A stretch of DNA of 64,000 nt from CBDDIP01 sp965279405 (lineage in GTDB: Bacteria; Actinomycetota; Acidimicrobiia; Acidimicrobiales; Ilumatobacteraceae): contig OZ257157.1 of assembly GCA_965279405.1 (NCBI GenBank), positions 3,844,001 through 3,908,000 on the forward strand, read 5' to 3'. The translations under genes and the position numbers were made by a program. A model generated the notes under the pieces. The model saw only the letters and a list, made by a program, of their open reading frames with translations. It did no database searches and was not told where the DNA came from. Below, one piece after another: positions 35,168-43,835 of the stretch (position 1 is the first letter of the stretch; each line of letters starts with the position of its first letter).

Positions 35168-35911
35168 TCAGGCGGCGGCGGCCATGTCCACCTTGGCGAA
35201 GGTGTCCGGGACCGGGTACTCGCCGAGCACGTACAGCAGGATCGCTGCGTGCTGGGCGTCGATGATCTGGATCGAACCAGCGAGCTGGATCGCGTCCTTG
35301 TCGGTCAGCACGTTCTGCGCGTTGAGGTAGGTCGCCGAGGCGATCTGCTCCAACTGCAGCGCCAGTGCCGCAGCACCGGCGACGTCGGTGACCTTGCCGA
35401 ACGCCTCGTCGACGACCGGCTTCAGGGTCGCGTTCGGCTCCGTCACGGCCTCGCCACCGGCACCGGTGATGACACCGTTCCACGCGTCGAGGTGCTCCTG
35501 GTGCTGGGCCATCGCCACGGTGACGAACTCGCCGACTGCCGGCGGAACGTCTCCGAGTGCACCGGCGCCGGCGGCGTCGAGCGCTGCCTGGTAGGTGCCG
35601 ACGGCGAGGACCTCGAGGCTGGCGGCCAGGTTGGCCACGTCGAGATCGACGTTGCCGCTGCCGGCCGTGGTGCCCGGGGTCGTGCCCTCGGTGCCCGGCG
35701 TCATCGTGCCGGGCGTCGTACCCGAACCGCTGGTGCCGGGCGTCGTGCCCGACGTTCCGGGGGTGGTGCCTGACGTCTTGTCGTCACTGCCGCAGGCGGC
35801 GATGACGAGCGCGGCACCGACGGCAGCGGCGCTGCCCAGGATGTGGCGGCGGGTGAGGGGGTAGGCGGACAGGGATGTGCGGGGTTGTTCGTTGTTGACG
35901 TCGTCGTTCAC
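35168..35911 (-). CDS. Ferritin-like domain lipoprotein
   Basis: A 247-residue exported protein. A signal with paired arginines (TRRHILGSAAAVGAALVIAAC) ends in a lipobox cysteine followed by GSDDK. A low-complexity linker of GTTPGTS-type repeats follows (about residues 47-85), then a Ferritin_2-type four-helix domain (LAASLEVLAVGTYQAALDA, TVAMAQHQEHLDAWNGVI, QIIDAQHAAILLYVLGEYP). It is probably anchored to the outer face of the membrane. Metal binding is likely from the E and H residues but not proven. ATG 35911 overlaps the TGA of the upstream homologue. Confidence 0.85.
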   Translation of the reverse strand: MNDDVNNEQPRTSLSAYPLTRRHILGSAAAVGAALVIAACGSDDKTSGTTPGTSGTTPGTSGSGTTPGTMTPGTEGTTPGTTAGSGNVDLDVANLAASLEVLAVGTYQAALDAAGAGALGDVPPAVGEFVTVAMAQHQEHLDAWNGVITGAGGEAVTEPNATLKPVVDEAFGKVTDVAGAAALALQLEQIASATYLNAQNVLTDKDAIQLAGSIQIIDAQHAAILLYVLGEYPVPDTFAKVDMAAAA

Positions 35912-36780
35912 TTGACGGCTCCTTCTTCGGGCGGGCTGGCCATGGTCACGCCTTCGAACGCGTCCGGGAACGCAACGCTCCCGGCTGCGGCCGGCAGCTT
36001 GGCGACGCCATCACCGAGCGGGATGGCGATGAGCTCCGGTGCACCACCGTCGAGCAGTGCTCCGACGGCGCGCAACGTGGCGAGGTGCTGGCACTCGACG
36101 CCCATCACGCTGGCCATGAGGACCCGCGAGGTGACGTCGGTGTAGCGGTTGAGGTCGGCGAGGTAGGTCTCCGTGGCGACCTGCTCCAGCGTGGCCGCCA
36201 GCTTGACGACGTCGAGCGGCGTCTTCAGCGTCGGCTTGGCAGCCTCGACGACGGGCGTGTACTTCGGGTTCGTCGCGGTCTGATCCGTGCCCTTGAGGGT
36301 GACGGTCTGCGCGGAGAACGCCTGGCGGTGCTCGTCGTGCTGGGCCATCGTGGTCTGCGCGAACTTGACGATGACCGGGTTGCCGTCGGTGATGAACGGC
36401 AGGGTCAGCGCGGCGCCGTAGGTGGCCACCGCCAGCAGTTCGAGCGACACAGCCGTCTGCAACTGCATGACGTCGATGTCGCCGTCCGCGGCGGATGCAT
36501 TTCCGGCAAATGCGGCACCAATGGCGCCGACGCCGAGCAGGCCCCCGATCGACATCTTCAACCGGCGCACGAGCGTGTCGCGAGACGCGGTGAAGTTGGC
36601 GACGATCTCCGGATCGTTGTTGATGCCGGCACGACGGCGGTCGGCGGCGTGGTCGTGGAGGTCGGGCAGGGTGCTGCCGGCCAACGCCATGGCGTCGGTG
36701 TGCAGGTCCTGCGACTCCTCGATGAGCGAGTTCATCGCCCGCTCATCGAGCGGTCGTTGTCCTCGGGGGGTGGTGGACAT
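35908..36780 (-). CDS. Ferritin-like domain protein with internal Tat-like signal
   Basis: A 290-residue protein of the same Ferritin_2 type as its downstream neighbour (LQTAVSLELLAVATYGAALTL, QTTMAQHDEHRQAFSAQTV, VMGVECQHLATLRAVGALL). A twin-arginine plus hydrophobic stretch (RRLKMSIGGLLGVGAIGAAF, then AGNASAADG) begins only at about residue 72, after a hydrophilic N-terminal region. Either the leader is unusually long or the true start is later, though CAGGAG sits 7 bases before ATG 36780. The two genes form an operon (ATGA overlap). Confidence 0.83.
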   Translation of the reverse strand: MSTTPRGQRPLDERAMNSLIEESQDLHTDAMALAGSTLPDLHDHAADRRRAGINNDPEIVANFTASRDTLVRRLKMSIGGLLGVGAIGAAFAGNASAADGDIDVMQLQTAVSLELLAVATYGAALTLPFITDGNPVIVKFAQTTMAQHDEHRQAFSAQTVTLKGTDQTATNPKYTPVVEAAKPTLKTPLDVVKLAATLEQVATETYLADLNRYTDVTSRVLMASVMGVECQHLATLRAVGALLDGGAPELIAIPLGDGVAKLPAAAGSVAFPDAFEGVTMASPPEEGAVK

Positions 36781-36868
36781 GTGGGTTCTCCTGTCGTCGG
36801 GGATCGAAGCGACCCATCACCCGTCAGCTACGAACGACGGGTCACTTCGTCCATCCACCCACGTGTTC

Positions 36869-36897
36869 GTTACACAAATCGCACAGGATCAAAACAA
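36869..36897 (-). promoter_or_regulatory. Candidate housekeeping promoter of the ferritin-like operon
   Basis: On the minus strand TTGTTT (36892-36897) and TGTAAC (36869-36874) are 17 bases apart, in the AT-richer part of the 212-base gap upstream of 36780. The match to consensus is moderate. Several ACGGGTGA-like octamers also lie in this gap. Confidence 0.4.
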
Positions 36898-36951
36898 TCG
36901 TCGGTTCACCCGTCCCGGTGAAATCGCAAATCACCCGTTCTCGCGTTGCAT

Positions 36952-36977
36952 GTTTCAGTATCTATGAATGCGGGTAC
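36952..36977 (+). promoter_or_regulatory. SigB/SigF-type promoter pointing antisense into a methyltransferase gene
   Basis: ATGTTT (GTTT at 36952-36955), 16 bases, then GGGTAC (36972-36977): as good a match as the promoters at the sigma operon. Transcription would begin near 36984 and run rightward, opposite to the methyltransferase gene that ends at 36993. No + strand gene of substance follows. Confidence 0.5.
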
Positions 36978-36992
36978 TCACCGCATTCTCAG

Positions 36993-37727
36993 TCACCGCC
37001 CGTAGACGGAGATGTGCCGTTCGCTCCGAGAGGTGAACGGTTCGCCGCGCCAACCGCCCCACCGATCGTGCAGCCGGAGGCCGGCGATGCGGGCCATCAG
37101 ATCGAGCTCGCCCGGCCAGCAGTAGCGGCACACGATCGGGTGCACCTGCACGCCCGCGTTGGACAGCCGAACGTGGCTCTCGTCGAGGATCTGGTTGACC
37201 GGGTCGTGGCGGCCGACGTCGAGCGTGACGACGTGCGGCTCGATCGCCTCGGCATCGACGTACTGATCGCCACGCAGTCGGTAGAGGTAGCTCGGCTCGA
37301 ACGCTTCGACTACGAACACGCCGTCCGCGCTGAGGTGCTCGGCGACGTTCTCGAAGCAGCGCACCTGATCGTCCTGCGTCAGGAGGTTGAACATGGTGTT
37401 GAAGACGACGTAGATCAACGAGTACTCGCGGTCCACGTCGACCGCGGCGAAGTCGCCGATGCTCACCAACAGCTCGTTGCCGCCCGGCTTGGCCCGCAAG
37501 CGCTCGACCATGGCCGGCGACAGGTCGATGCCGTCGACGCGAACGCCTCGAGCGGCGAGCGGCAGGGCGATGCGGCCCGTGCCGATCGCCAGCTCCAACG
37601 CCGGGCCGCCGCCGGCGAGCGCTGCGAGGAAGTCGACCGTCTCCTGCTCGTCGCCACGTACCTCCTCCTCGTCGTACACCGCGGCAGCGTCGGCGAGGAA
37701 GCTCATGACCGGTTCGTATCCCTGCAT
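36993..37727 (-). CDS. Class I SAM-dependent methyltransferase
   Basis: A 244-residue Rossmann-fold methyltransferase. Motif I is ALELAIGTGRIALPLA, followed by GIDLSPAMVERL and a motif IV-like YVVFNTMFNLLTQDD. The C-terminal half (VHPIVCRYCWPGELDLMARI, AGLRLHDRWGGW) resembles the Methyltransf_25 proteins of unknown substrate. ATG 37727 is preferred to the frame's upper limit because the family opens MxxYEPVMSFLADAA. The minus strand is clearly coding; a stress-type promoter points against its 3' end. Confidence 0.85.
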   Translation of the reverse strand: MQGYEPVMSFLADAAAVYDEEEVRGDEQETVDFLAALAGGGPALELAIGTGRIALPLAARGVRVDGIDLSPAMVERLRAKPGGNELLVSIGDFAAVDVDREYSLIYVVFNTMFNLLTQDDQVRCFENVAEHLSADGVFVVEAFEPSYLYRLRGDQYVDAEAIEPHVVTLDVGRHDPVNQILDESHVRLSNAGVQVHPIVCRYCWPGELDLMARIAGLRLHDRWGGWRGEPFTSRSERHISVYGR

Positions 37728-37796
37728 CGGCTCACTTGAGCCGCACCGGGCCCACCGCCGCAACCGAGTATCGGGGGCCGCCAGTAGCGTGCGTCG

Positions 37797-38279
37797 ATGG
37801 CGAAGCAGGTGACGGTGGTGTGGGTGGAGCGGGATCTGGCGACGACGAGGTCAGCGGTCGCCTCGGTGCTCGAAGGGCGGGCGCGGTTGCGTGATCTCCC
37901 GCTGCGCGGACTGAAGGCCGCTGACGAGGGGTGGACGTTCACGACGAAGACGACGATGCGGTCGTGGCCGCAGAAGTGGTCGATCGTGCTCGAACTGCAT
38001 CAACCCGGGATCACTCGGATGCGGATCAAGGGCTCCGTGGCCCAGTTCTCGTCGTACGGAACCCTCGAGTCGTACACGCACGAGCTGACGATGGCGATCA
38101 CGCGCGAGCTCGGCGCGGCGATGTGGATCTGCCAGCGCAAGCGCTGCAACACGATGATCCTCGGAACGGATGGCGAGACGCGGCCGTGCGGTTGCGGAAC
38201 GCCCTTGTTCCGCCAGGTGCGCTACATGGATCCGCAGCCGGTCAGCCCCATGCGCCCGTGGGTGCCGCCGGCGCCGTAG
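37797..38279 (+). CDS. Conserved hypothetical protein with Cys motif
   Basis: A 160-residue soluble protein. The first two thirds are alpha/beta (VTVVWVERDLATTRSAVASV, KWSIVLELHQPGITRMRIKG). The C-terminal part has a cysteine pattern CQRKRCNTMILGTDGETRPCGCG that could hold a zinc ion. I do not recognise a family. It precedes a SnoaL-like gene by 10 bases. Function unknown. Confidence 0.65.
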   Translation: MAKQVTVVWVERDLATTRSAVASVLEGRARLRDLPLRGLKAADEGWTFTTKTTMRSWPQKWSIVLELHQPGITRMRIKGSVAQFSSYGTLESYTHELTMAITRELGAAMWICQRKRCNTMILGTDGETRPCGCGTPLFRQVRYMDPQPVSPMRPWVPPAP

Positions 38280-38289
38280 CGTCCGACCG

Positions 38290-38640
38290 ATGGATCGAGC
38301 GGCGCTCATCGAGCAGTACACGGCCTACTGGAACGCGAAGGACGTCGATGGGTTCCGGTCGATGATCGTCGATGGGTGCATCCGGCACGATCCGGGTTCG
38401 ACCGTGTCGATCTCACTCGACGAGAACGAGCGACGCTTCTGGGCGGCGCACGAGCAGTTCCCCGGCTTGCAGCTCCGCAACGCGTGGATGTGGGAGCACG
38501 GCGATGACTGCATCACGGTCGCGTACTCGTTCGCCGTCGGCGAGACCGTGCAAGCGTCGATCGAGGTCTTTCGCTTCGCGGGAGATCAGATCGTCGAGGT
38601 GTGGAACGCCGCCCCCGGCGTCGGCAACTGGGTGCCCTGA
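38290..38640 (+). CDS. SnoaL/NTF2-like protein
   Basis: A 116-residue cone-shaped-fold protein. The first helix is LIEQYTAYWNAKDVDGFRSM, then CIRHDPGS and strands ending FRFAGDQIVEVWNAAPG. SnoaL-like members are hydrolases, isomerases or binding proteins. The His-Asp pair (RHDPG) sits where such enzymes have an active site, but the reaction is unknown. It is probably co-transcribed with the preceding gene. Confidence 0.8.
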   Translation: MDRAALIEQYTAYWNAKDVDGFRSMIVDGCIRHDPGSTVSISLDENERRFWAAHEQFPGLQLRNAWMWEHGDDCITVAYSFAVGETVQASIEVFRFAGDQIVEVWNAAPGVGNWVP

Positions 38641-38668
38641 CCCGACCTGACAGTGCTGCCGATCCGAA

Positions 38669-38983
38669 TCAGTCGGGGAGACCGTAGTAGCCCGCGACCT
38701 CGTGCTCGAAGGAGCGGCTGACGGCGCGGTCCTTCGGTGCGTGCGGGGCGTGCAGGACGAGGTCCTTGCTGAAGCAGGTGACGATGTCGCCGGCTTCCGT
38801 TCGGTACGAGCCCTCGACGGGCAGCATGTGGCTGGCCCTGAGAACGCCCGGGTCGATGACGAGCCAGCGGGGCTCGAGCGTGCTGCTGTCGGAGATCAGG
38901 TCGACGACCTTGCCGATGCGCTCGCCCTTCTCGTCGAGCACGTCATGGTCGGTGAACGTGGGTGCAATCGCAGTGTCATCCAT
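38669..38983 (-). CDS. PRC-barrel domain protein
   Basis: A 104-residue single PRC-barrel: HDVLDEKGERIGKVVDLISD, EPRWLVIDPGVLRASHMLPV, then GDIVTCFSKDLVLHAPH. Small PRC-barrel proteins in actinobacteria often respond to stress. GAGGAGG lies 10 bases before the ATG, and a weak SigB-type promoter (GGTT-N16-GGGTAC) is at 39021-39046, which fits membership of the stress regulon. Molecular role unknown. Confidence 0.85.
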   Translation of the reverse strand: MDDTAIAPTFTDHDVLDEKGERIGKVVDLISDSSTLEPRWLVIDPGVLRASHMLPVEGSYRTEAGDIVTCFSKDLVLHAPHAPKDRAVSRSFEHEVAGYYGLPD

Positions 38984-39020
38984 GATCGGAATCCTCCTCG
39001 TGTGAGCCCGTGGACCTTCG

Positions 39021-39046
39021 GTACCCGACCCGGCGAACGGTCAACC
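39021..39046 (-). promoter_or_regulatory. Weak SigB/SigF-type promoter of the PRC-barrel gene
   Basis: On the minus strand GGTT (39043-39046) is followed after 16 bases by GGGTAC (39021-39026). The -35 box has one mismatch to the GTTT seen elsewhere. Spacing and distance to the start (about 38 bases) match the other copies. Confidence 0.4.
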
Positions 39047-39093
39047 CAACCACCCAGGCGGGTTCACTCGTGCGGGTTCGCTCAGGCGGCCGA

Positions 39094-41613
39094 TCAGTCG
39101 ATTCGGCGCAACGGCGACACGACCGCGTCACGCGGGGCGATTCGCACCTCCACGTCGGTCAGCCAGCACCCCTCGGCGCTGACCATCAACGGGTTCACGT
39201 CGATCGAAGCGATCTCGTGGTGCTCGTCGGCCAACTGGCCGAGCCGCACGATCACGTCGGCGACGACATCGACCGCGATGCCCGCCACGCGCAGCGCATC
39301 ACCGGCGCGGGATCGCTCGACGAGCGACGCGGCAGAGGCGAGCGAGAGTGGAGCGAGGCGGACCGGTTCGTCGCGCAGGAGGTCGACCTGTCGACCACCG
39401 AGGCCGACGCTGATCAACGGTCCGATGCGCTCGTCGACCGTGCACCGCACGCGCAGGTCGACGCCCGGCTGCACCATCGACTGGACGACCACGACGTCGG
39501 CATCGGCACCGATCGCACCGCGCATCGTCGACACCGCGTCGCGCACGGAGGCCGGATCGGCGAGATCCAGCGCGACACCCGATCGCAACGATCGGCCGAG
39601 GTGTCGTTGCGTGGCCTTCACCGCAACCGGGAAGCCGATCCCGTCGGCCGCCGCAACGGCGTCGTCGGCCGCAACGCACGCTCCGGGCGGCATCGACAAG
39701 CCGTACGACGCGAGCAGCCCGGCCACCTGTGCGTGATCGAGCGACGCGGCGCCGGCGGCCAGCGCCTCGTCGATGATCCCCGCTGCCGTCGTCGTGTCGA
39801 CGCCGAGCGGCGCCGCCGCGAGCGGGCCCTCCTGCTCGCGCCAGCGTCCGTACGCGTACGCCCGGCCGAGCACCGCTGCGGCCGGCTCGGGGAAGGAGAA
39901 CGCCGGCACGGTCGAGCCTCGGCGCAGCGGTCCGTCGCCACCGCCGAGCAGGACCACGACGATCGGCTTGGTGCTCCCTGCTGCAGCACGGTCGATCTCT
40001 TCCGTCGGTGCTGCGGCCTCGGCCAGCGGGGGAGCGTGGATGACGAGCACCGCGTCAGCCCCGTCATCGGCGAGCGCAGCACGCACCGCGGCCTCGTAGT
40101 CCGCAGCGGTCGCCCGCCAATCGATGGGGATCGGTCCGTCGACGGCCACGAGACCGGCCGCCTCCACCGCAGCGCGAGCCAACGTCGCCGGCGAGCGCGA
40201 GTTGCTCAGCACGGCCACTCGCGGCCCCGTGGGGATCGGTTGGTCGGCGAGCACGCGCACCGTGTCGAGCAGCGCGCCGACGGTCGGCACCTCGATCAGG
40301 CCGGCCTGCTGGTACATCGCTTCGCCGGACGGACCGATGGCCGCAGCGCCGGTGCGAACGGCGACGATCGGTCGACGCAGCGACACTCGACGAGCGATGC
40401 GGGCGAACTTGCGCGGGTTGCCGAACGTCTCGGTGTACATGGCGATGACGGTGGTGGTGTCGTCGTCGTCCCAGAACTGGAGGAGGTCGTTGCCCGACAC
40501 GTCGCTGCGATCGCCGAGCGAGACGAACCACGACAGCCCGAGGCGCAGCCGTTCCGCATGGCGGAGCAGCGAAGCACCGAGTGAACCCGACTGCATCGAC
40601 ACGGCGACCTTGCCGTGCATCAGGTGCACCGGGATCAACGACGCCTGCAGACCGACGTCGTCGCGTGACGTGGCGATGCCCATGCTCGACGGCCCGACCA
40701 GGCGCACCCCGGAACGACGTGCCCGGGCCACCAACGCGTCGAGGTCGATGTCGGTTCCGTCGACCGCGGTCACGACGAGCGCGCCGCGCACACGGGCTGC
40801 GATGCAATCGTCGATCGCCGCCTCCAACGCTTCGGATGGCACGGCGATGACGGCGAGCGAGACGTCCTCGCCGATCGCGACGAGCGTCGGGTGGCACGCC
40901 ACGTCGCCGATCGAGGTGCGGCCGGGGTTCACCGCGTACACCGGACCGTTGGCCGCGGAGGTCACGTTGTGCCACAGGGCAGCGCCGACCGAACCGGGAC
41001 GATCGCTGGCCCCGACGACGGCGATCGAGCGGGGCAGCAGCAGGCGAGCCATCGCCCGGCTGTCGGCGCGATGCTCGCGCCGCTCGACCGAGTCGATGAA
41101 CTTCGAGGTGTCGGCGAGATCGAACTCGAGGTCGATGACACCGCTGTCGTAGTGGCGTTGCAGCGGCCACCCGGCACGAGCGAACACGGCGAGCATCGGG
41201 CGGTTGTCGGCCAGCACCTCGGCCGTGAACCGTTCGATGCCATTGGACCGGGCGATCGCGGCGAGGTGCTCGAGCAGGAGGGTGGCGATCCCCTTGCCGT
41301 GGTGCGCGTCGTCGACGAGGAACGCCGAGTCGGCGTCGTCGCGCCCGGCCCACCGCTCGTAGCTCGCCCAGGCGATCAGCTCACCATGCCGTTCCACGAC
41401 GAGCCCGGCGCGGTCGTGCATGTCCACGGTGGTGAAGTGCACGAGCTCGGTCTCGCTCAGGTTCCGCTTCGGGGAGAAGTAGCGGCGGTACAGGCTCTCT
41501 CGTGACTGGCGGTCGTGGAGCGCGACGAGGCCTGCTGCATCGGCCGGCGTGATCGGGCGCACGTGCACGCTCTCACCGTCGCCGAGCACCACGTCTGCGG
41601 CCCACGGGGTCAT
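39094..41613 (-). CDS. GNAT / ADP-forming acyl-CoA synthetase-like fusion
   Basis: An 839-residue protein. Residues about 15-180 are a GNAT domain (RPITPADAAGLVALHDRQSR, then HGKGIATLLLEHLAAIARSN). Next come a CoA-binding Rossmann domain (SIAVVGASDRPGSVGAALWH), a succinyl-CoA-synthetase-like flavodoxin domain, and an ATP-grasp domain (IGFPVAVKATQRHLGRSLRS, then DVVVVQSMVQPGVDLRV). The E. coli homologue Pat/PatZ has the reverse order; the N-terminal GNAT form is known in actinobacteria, where it acetylates protein lysines such as those of acetyl-CoA synthetase. A synthetase role is not excluded. ATG 41613 was chosen over an Arg-rich upstream extension. Confidence 0.9.
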   Translation of the reverse strand: MTPWAADVVLGDGESVHVRPITPADAAGLVALHDRQSRESLYRRYFSPKRNLSETELVHFTTVDMHDRAGLVVERHGELIAWASYERWAGRDDADSAFLVDDAHHGKGIATLLLEHLAAIARSNGIERFTAEVLADNRPMLAVFARAGWPLQRHYDSGVIDLEFDLADTSKFIDSVERREHRADSRAMARLLLPRSIAVVGASDRPGSVGAALWHNVTSAANGPVYAVNPGRTSIGDVACHPTLVAIGEDVSLAVIAVPSEALEAAIDDCIAARVRGALVVTAVDGTDIDLDALVARARRSGVRLVGPSSMGIATSRDDVGLQASLIPVHLMHGKVAVSMQSGSLGASLLRHAERLRLGLSWFVSLGDRSDVSGNDLLQFWDDDDTTTVIAMYTETFGNPRKFARIARRVSLRRPIVAVRTGAAAIGPSGEAMYQQAGLIEVPTVGALLDTVRVLADQPIPTGPRVAVLSNSRSPATLARAAVEAAGLVAVDGPIPIDWRATAADYEAAVRAALADDGADAVLVIHAPPLAEAAAPTEEIDRAAAGSTKPIVVVLLGGGDGPLRRGSTVPAFSFPEPAAAVLGRAYAYGRWREQEGPLAAAPLGVDTTTAAGIIDEALAAGAASLDHAQVAGLLASYGLSMPPGACVAADDAVAAADGIGFPVAVKATQRHLGRSLRSGVALDLADPASVRDAVSTMRGAIGADADVVVVQSMVQPGVDLRVRCTVDERIGPLISVGLGGRQVDLLRDEPVRLAPLSLASAASLVERSRAGDALRVAGIAVDVVADVIVRLGQLADEHHEIASIDVNPLMVSAEGCWLTDVEVRIAPRDAVVSPLRRID

Positions 41614-41700
41614 CGCTCGAACCATAGGGCGTTGCCTGCACCTCGCGGCGCGGGTCCCGGCGCGTCGCTGACGACGTTGGCGTTGACGCACGCGCAGTTG

Positions 41701-41719
41701 TTAGGGTTGCTTTCCATGA
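41701..41719 (+). promoter_or_regulatory. Possible DtxR/IdeR-type iron box before the permease genes
   Basis: TTAGGGTTGCTTTCCATGA agrees with the iron-box consensus TTAGGTTAGGCTAACCTAA at 11 of 19 positions by eye and overlaps the permease start. Weak on its own; the similar site at 44713 and the iron-transport context are the reason to list it. Confidence 0.25.
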
Positions 41720-42777
41720 TGTTGAAGGTGGGCCAACGAGCTGCGGCGGCGTCCGTCCGTCCGCCGCGTCCGGCTCGCAGCGGCGCCACCCTAGCCGTCG
41801 GACTCCTCGGTGCATGCGCGCTGCTGTTCGTCGTCGTCGTCGCCAGCGTCGCCCTCGGGGCCAGGCCGATCTCGGTCGGCAAGGTGATCGACGCGTTCAC
41901 CGACTTCCGAGGCACCGACAACGAGCACCTCATCATCCGTCGTCTCCGCGTGCCGAGGACGGTGCTCGGCGTCCTGGTCGGCGCTGCACTCGGGTTGGCC
42001 GGCGCGGTGATGCAGGGCGTCGCCCGCAACCCACTCGCAGATCCCGGCATCCTCGGCGTCGAGGCCGGCGCCGGGCTGTTCGTCGTGGTCGGCATCTACA
42101 GCCTCGGGATCTCCTCGCTGCTCGGCTACGTGTGGCTGGCGTTCGCCGGAGCTGCGGTGTCGTTCGTGGTCGTCTACCTGCTCGGCTCGCTCGGGCGCGA
42201 GGGAGCGACACCGGTGAAGCTCGCGCTCGCCGGCGCGGCGATGACCGCGCTGCTGGTGTCCATCACCCAGTCGATCCTGCTGCTCGACGTGGAGACGTTG
42301 GACGAGTTCCGCTTCTGGGTGGTCGGTTCGCTCGCCGGCCGGCCGATGACCGTCGTGCGGCAGATCGCCCCGTTCATCATCGTCGGTGCCGTGATGGCGC
42401 TGGCGTCCGGACGCGTGCTGAACGCGCTCGCCCTCGGCGACGACGTTGCTCGCTCGCTGGGGCAGCGAGTCGGCCTCGCCCGCCTGTTCGCGTCGACGTC
42501 GGTCGTCGTGCTCGTCGGCGCGGCGACGGCCGTCGCCGGCCCGATCGGGTTCGTCGGACTGACCGTGCCGCACATCGCCCGGGCGATCACCGGCCCCGAC
42601 TACCGGTGGGTGCTGCCGTACTCGGCCGTGCTGGCCCCCGTCCTGCTGCTCGGCAGCGACATCGTCGGTCGACTCGTCGCGCGGCCCGGCGAGATCCAGG
42701 TGGGCATCATCACCGCGATCATCGGGGCACCGTTCTTCATCGCCCTGGTGCGCCGCCGCAAGCTGGCCGCCCTGTGA
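41716..42777 (+). CDS. FecCD-family iron-siderophore ABC permease 1
   Basis: A 353-residue polytopic membrane protein. LRVPRTVLGVLVGAALGLAG and VMQGVARNPLADPGILGVEAG are the FecCD signature, and AGPIGFVGLTVPHIARAITG contains the loop that contacts the ATPase. About 9-10 TM helices. ATG 41716 (or 41719) is used. It overlaps the second permease gene (GTGA). With the next three genes it forms a complete importer for a ferric siderophore or a related chelate such as cobalamin or haem. Confidence 0.92.
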   Translation: MMLKVGQRAAAASVRPPRPARSGATLAVGLLGACALLFVVVVASVALGARPISVGKVIDAFTDFRGTDNEHLIIRRLRVPRTVLGVLVGAALGLAGAVMQGVARNPLADPGILGVEAGAGLFVVVGIYSLGISSLLGYVWLAFAGAAVSFVVVYLLGSLGREGATPVKLALAGAAMTALLVSITQSILLLDVETLDEFRFWVVGSLAGRPMTVVRQIAPFIIVGAVMALASGRVLNALALGDDVARSLGQRVGLARLFASTSVVVLVGAATAVAGPIGFVGLTVPHIARAITGPDYRWVLPYSAVLAPVLLLGSDIVGRLVARPGEIQVGIITAIIGAPFFIALVRRRKLAAL

Positions 42778-43835
42778 CCGTCATCGATGCGGACGTGATG
42801 GTCGACGCGTCCGACCGACCAACGGTCGCCGGCCTGCGGCGACGAAGCATGGCGCGGTCGGTCGCCGTCGGTTCGTCGCTGGCGGTGCTCACCGCCATCG
42901 TCTTCTGCTGGTCACTGAGCGTCGGCGACTTCTCGATCCCGGTGTCCGACGTCATCCCGGCGATCTTCGGCAACGGCAGCGGGCGAGCCGACTTCATCAT
43001 CGGCGAGCTCCGTCTGCCGCGAGCGATCACCGCGGTGCTCGTCGGGGCTGCGTTCGGGATGTCGGGCGCCATCTTCCAAAGCCTGGCCGGCAACCCGCTG
43101 GCGAGCCCGGACGTGATCGGGATCACCACCGGAGCGTCCGCATCCGCGGTGTTCGTGATCGTCGTCATCGGCGGCAGCGCGGCGATGGTCACCACGGGTG
43201 CGCTGGTCGGCGCACTGGTCACCGCCGTCGCGCTCTACGGCCTCGCCTACAAGCGCGGCGTCTCCTCCTACCGGCTCGTGCTGATCGGCATCGGCATCGG
43301 CGCGATGTGCACCTCGGTGATCTCCTACCTGCTCACCCGGGCCGAGATCTACGACGCGCAGAAGGCCACCGTGTGGCTGACCGGCAGCCTCAACGGACGC
43401 ACCTGGACCAACGTGCGCGAGATCGCCGTCGCATGTGTCGTCCTGGTCCCGATCGGACTCGTCCTGGTCCGGCCGCTCCGGGCGATGCAACTCGGCGACG
43501 ACACCGCGAAGGGCCTCGGCGTTCGCGTCGAGCGCGCCCGTGCAGCGCTGATCGTCGTTGCCGTGCTGCTCTCCGCCGTGTCCGTCGCTGCGGCGGGTCC
43601 GATCACGTTCGTCGCCTTCGTCGCCCCGCCCATCGCCCGGCGTCTCGTGCGCACGTCGTTGACCATCCTGCCTGCGGCCGTGATGGGCGCGTTCCTGCTG
43701 GTGGTCTCGGACCTCATCGCCCGGCGCGCCTTCGCTCCACGTGAGCTGCCGGTTGGGGTCATCACCAGCGTGCTCGGAGCCCCCTACCTGCTGTGGCTGC
43801 TGGCCAGGGCCAACCGCGTCGGGCGCTCCGGATGA
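42774..43835 (+). CDS. FecCD-family iron-siderophore ABC permease 2
   Basis: A 353-residue partner of the preceding permease: LRLPRAITAVLVGAAFGMSG, IFQSLAGNPLASPDVIGITTG and GPITFVAFVAPPIARRLVRT. Two distinct permeases imply a heterodimeric channel, as in FepDG or FhuB-type systems. It starts at GTG 42774 in a GTGA overlap, and its own stop overlaps the ATPase start (ATGA), so all three are translationally coupled. Confidence 0.92.
   Translation: MTVIDADVMVDASDRPTVAGLRRRSMARSVAVGSSLAVLTAIVFCWSLSVGDFSIPVSDVIPAIFGNGSGRADFIIGELRLPRAITAVLVGAAFGMSGAIFQSLAGNPLASPDVIGITTGASASAVFVIVVIGGSAAMVTTGALVGALVTAVALYGLAYKRGVSSYRLVLIGIGIGAMCTSVISYLLTRAEIYDAQKATVWLTGSLNGRTWTNVREIAVACVVLVPIGLVLVRPLRAMQLGDDTAKGLGVRVERARAALIVVAVLLSAVSVAAAGPITFVAFVAPPIARRLVRTSLTILPAAVMGAFLLVVSDLIARRAFAPRELPVGVITSVLGAPYLLWLLARANRVGRSG

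Noticed and set aside
37010..37140. Short + strand peptide frame downstream of the antisense stress promoter
   Set aside because: It lies opposite methyltransferase codons and its composition follows the shadow pattern; not listed as a gene.
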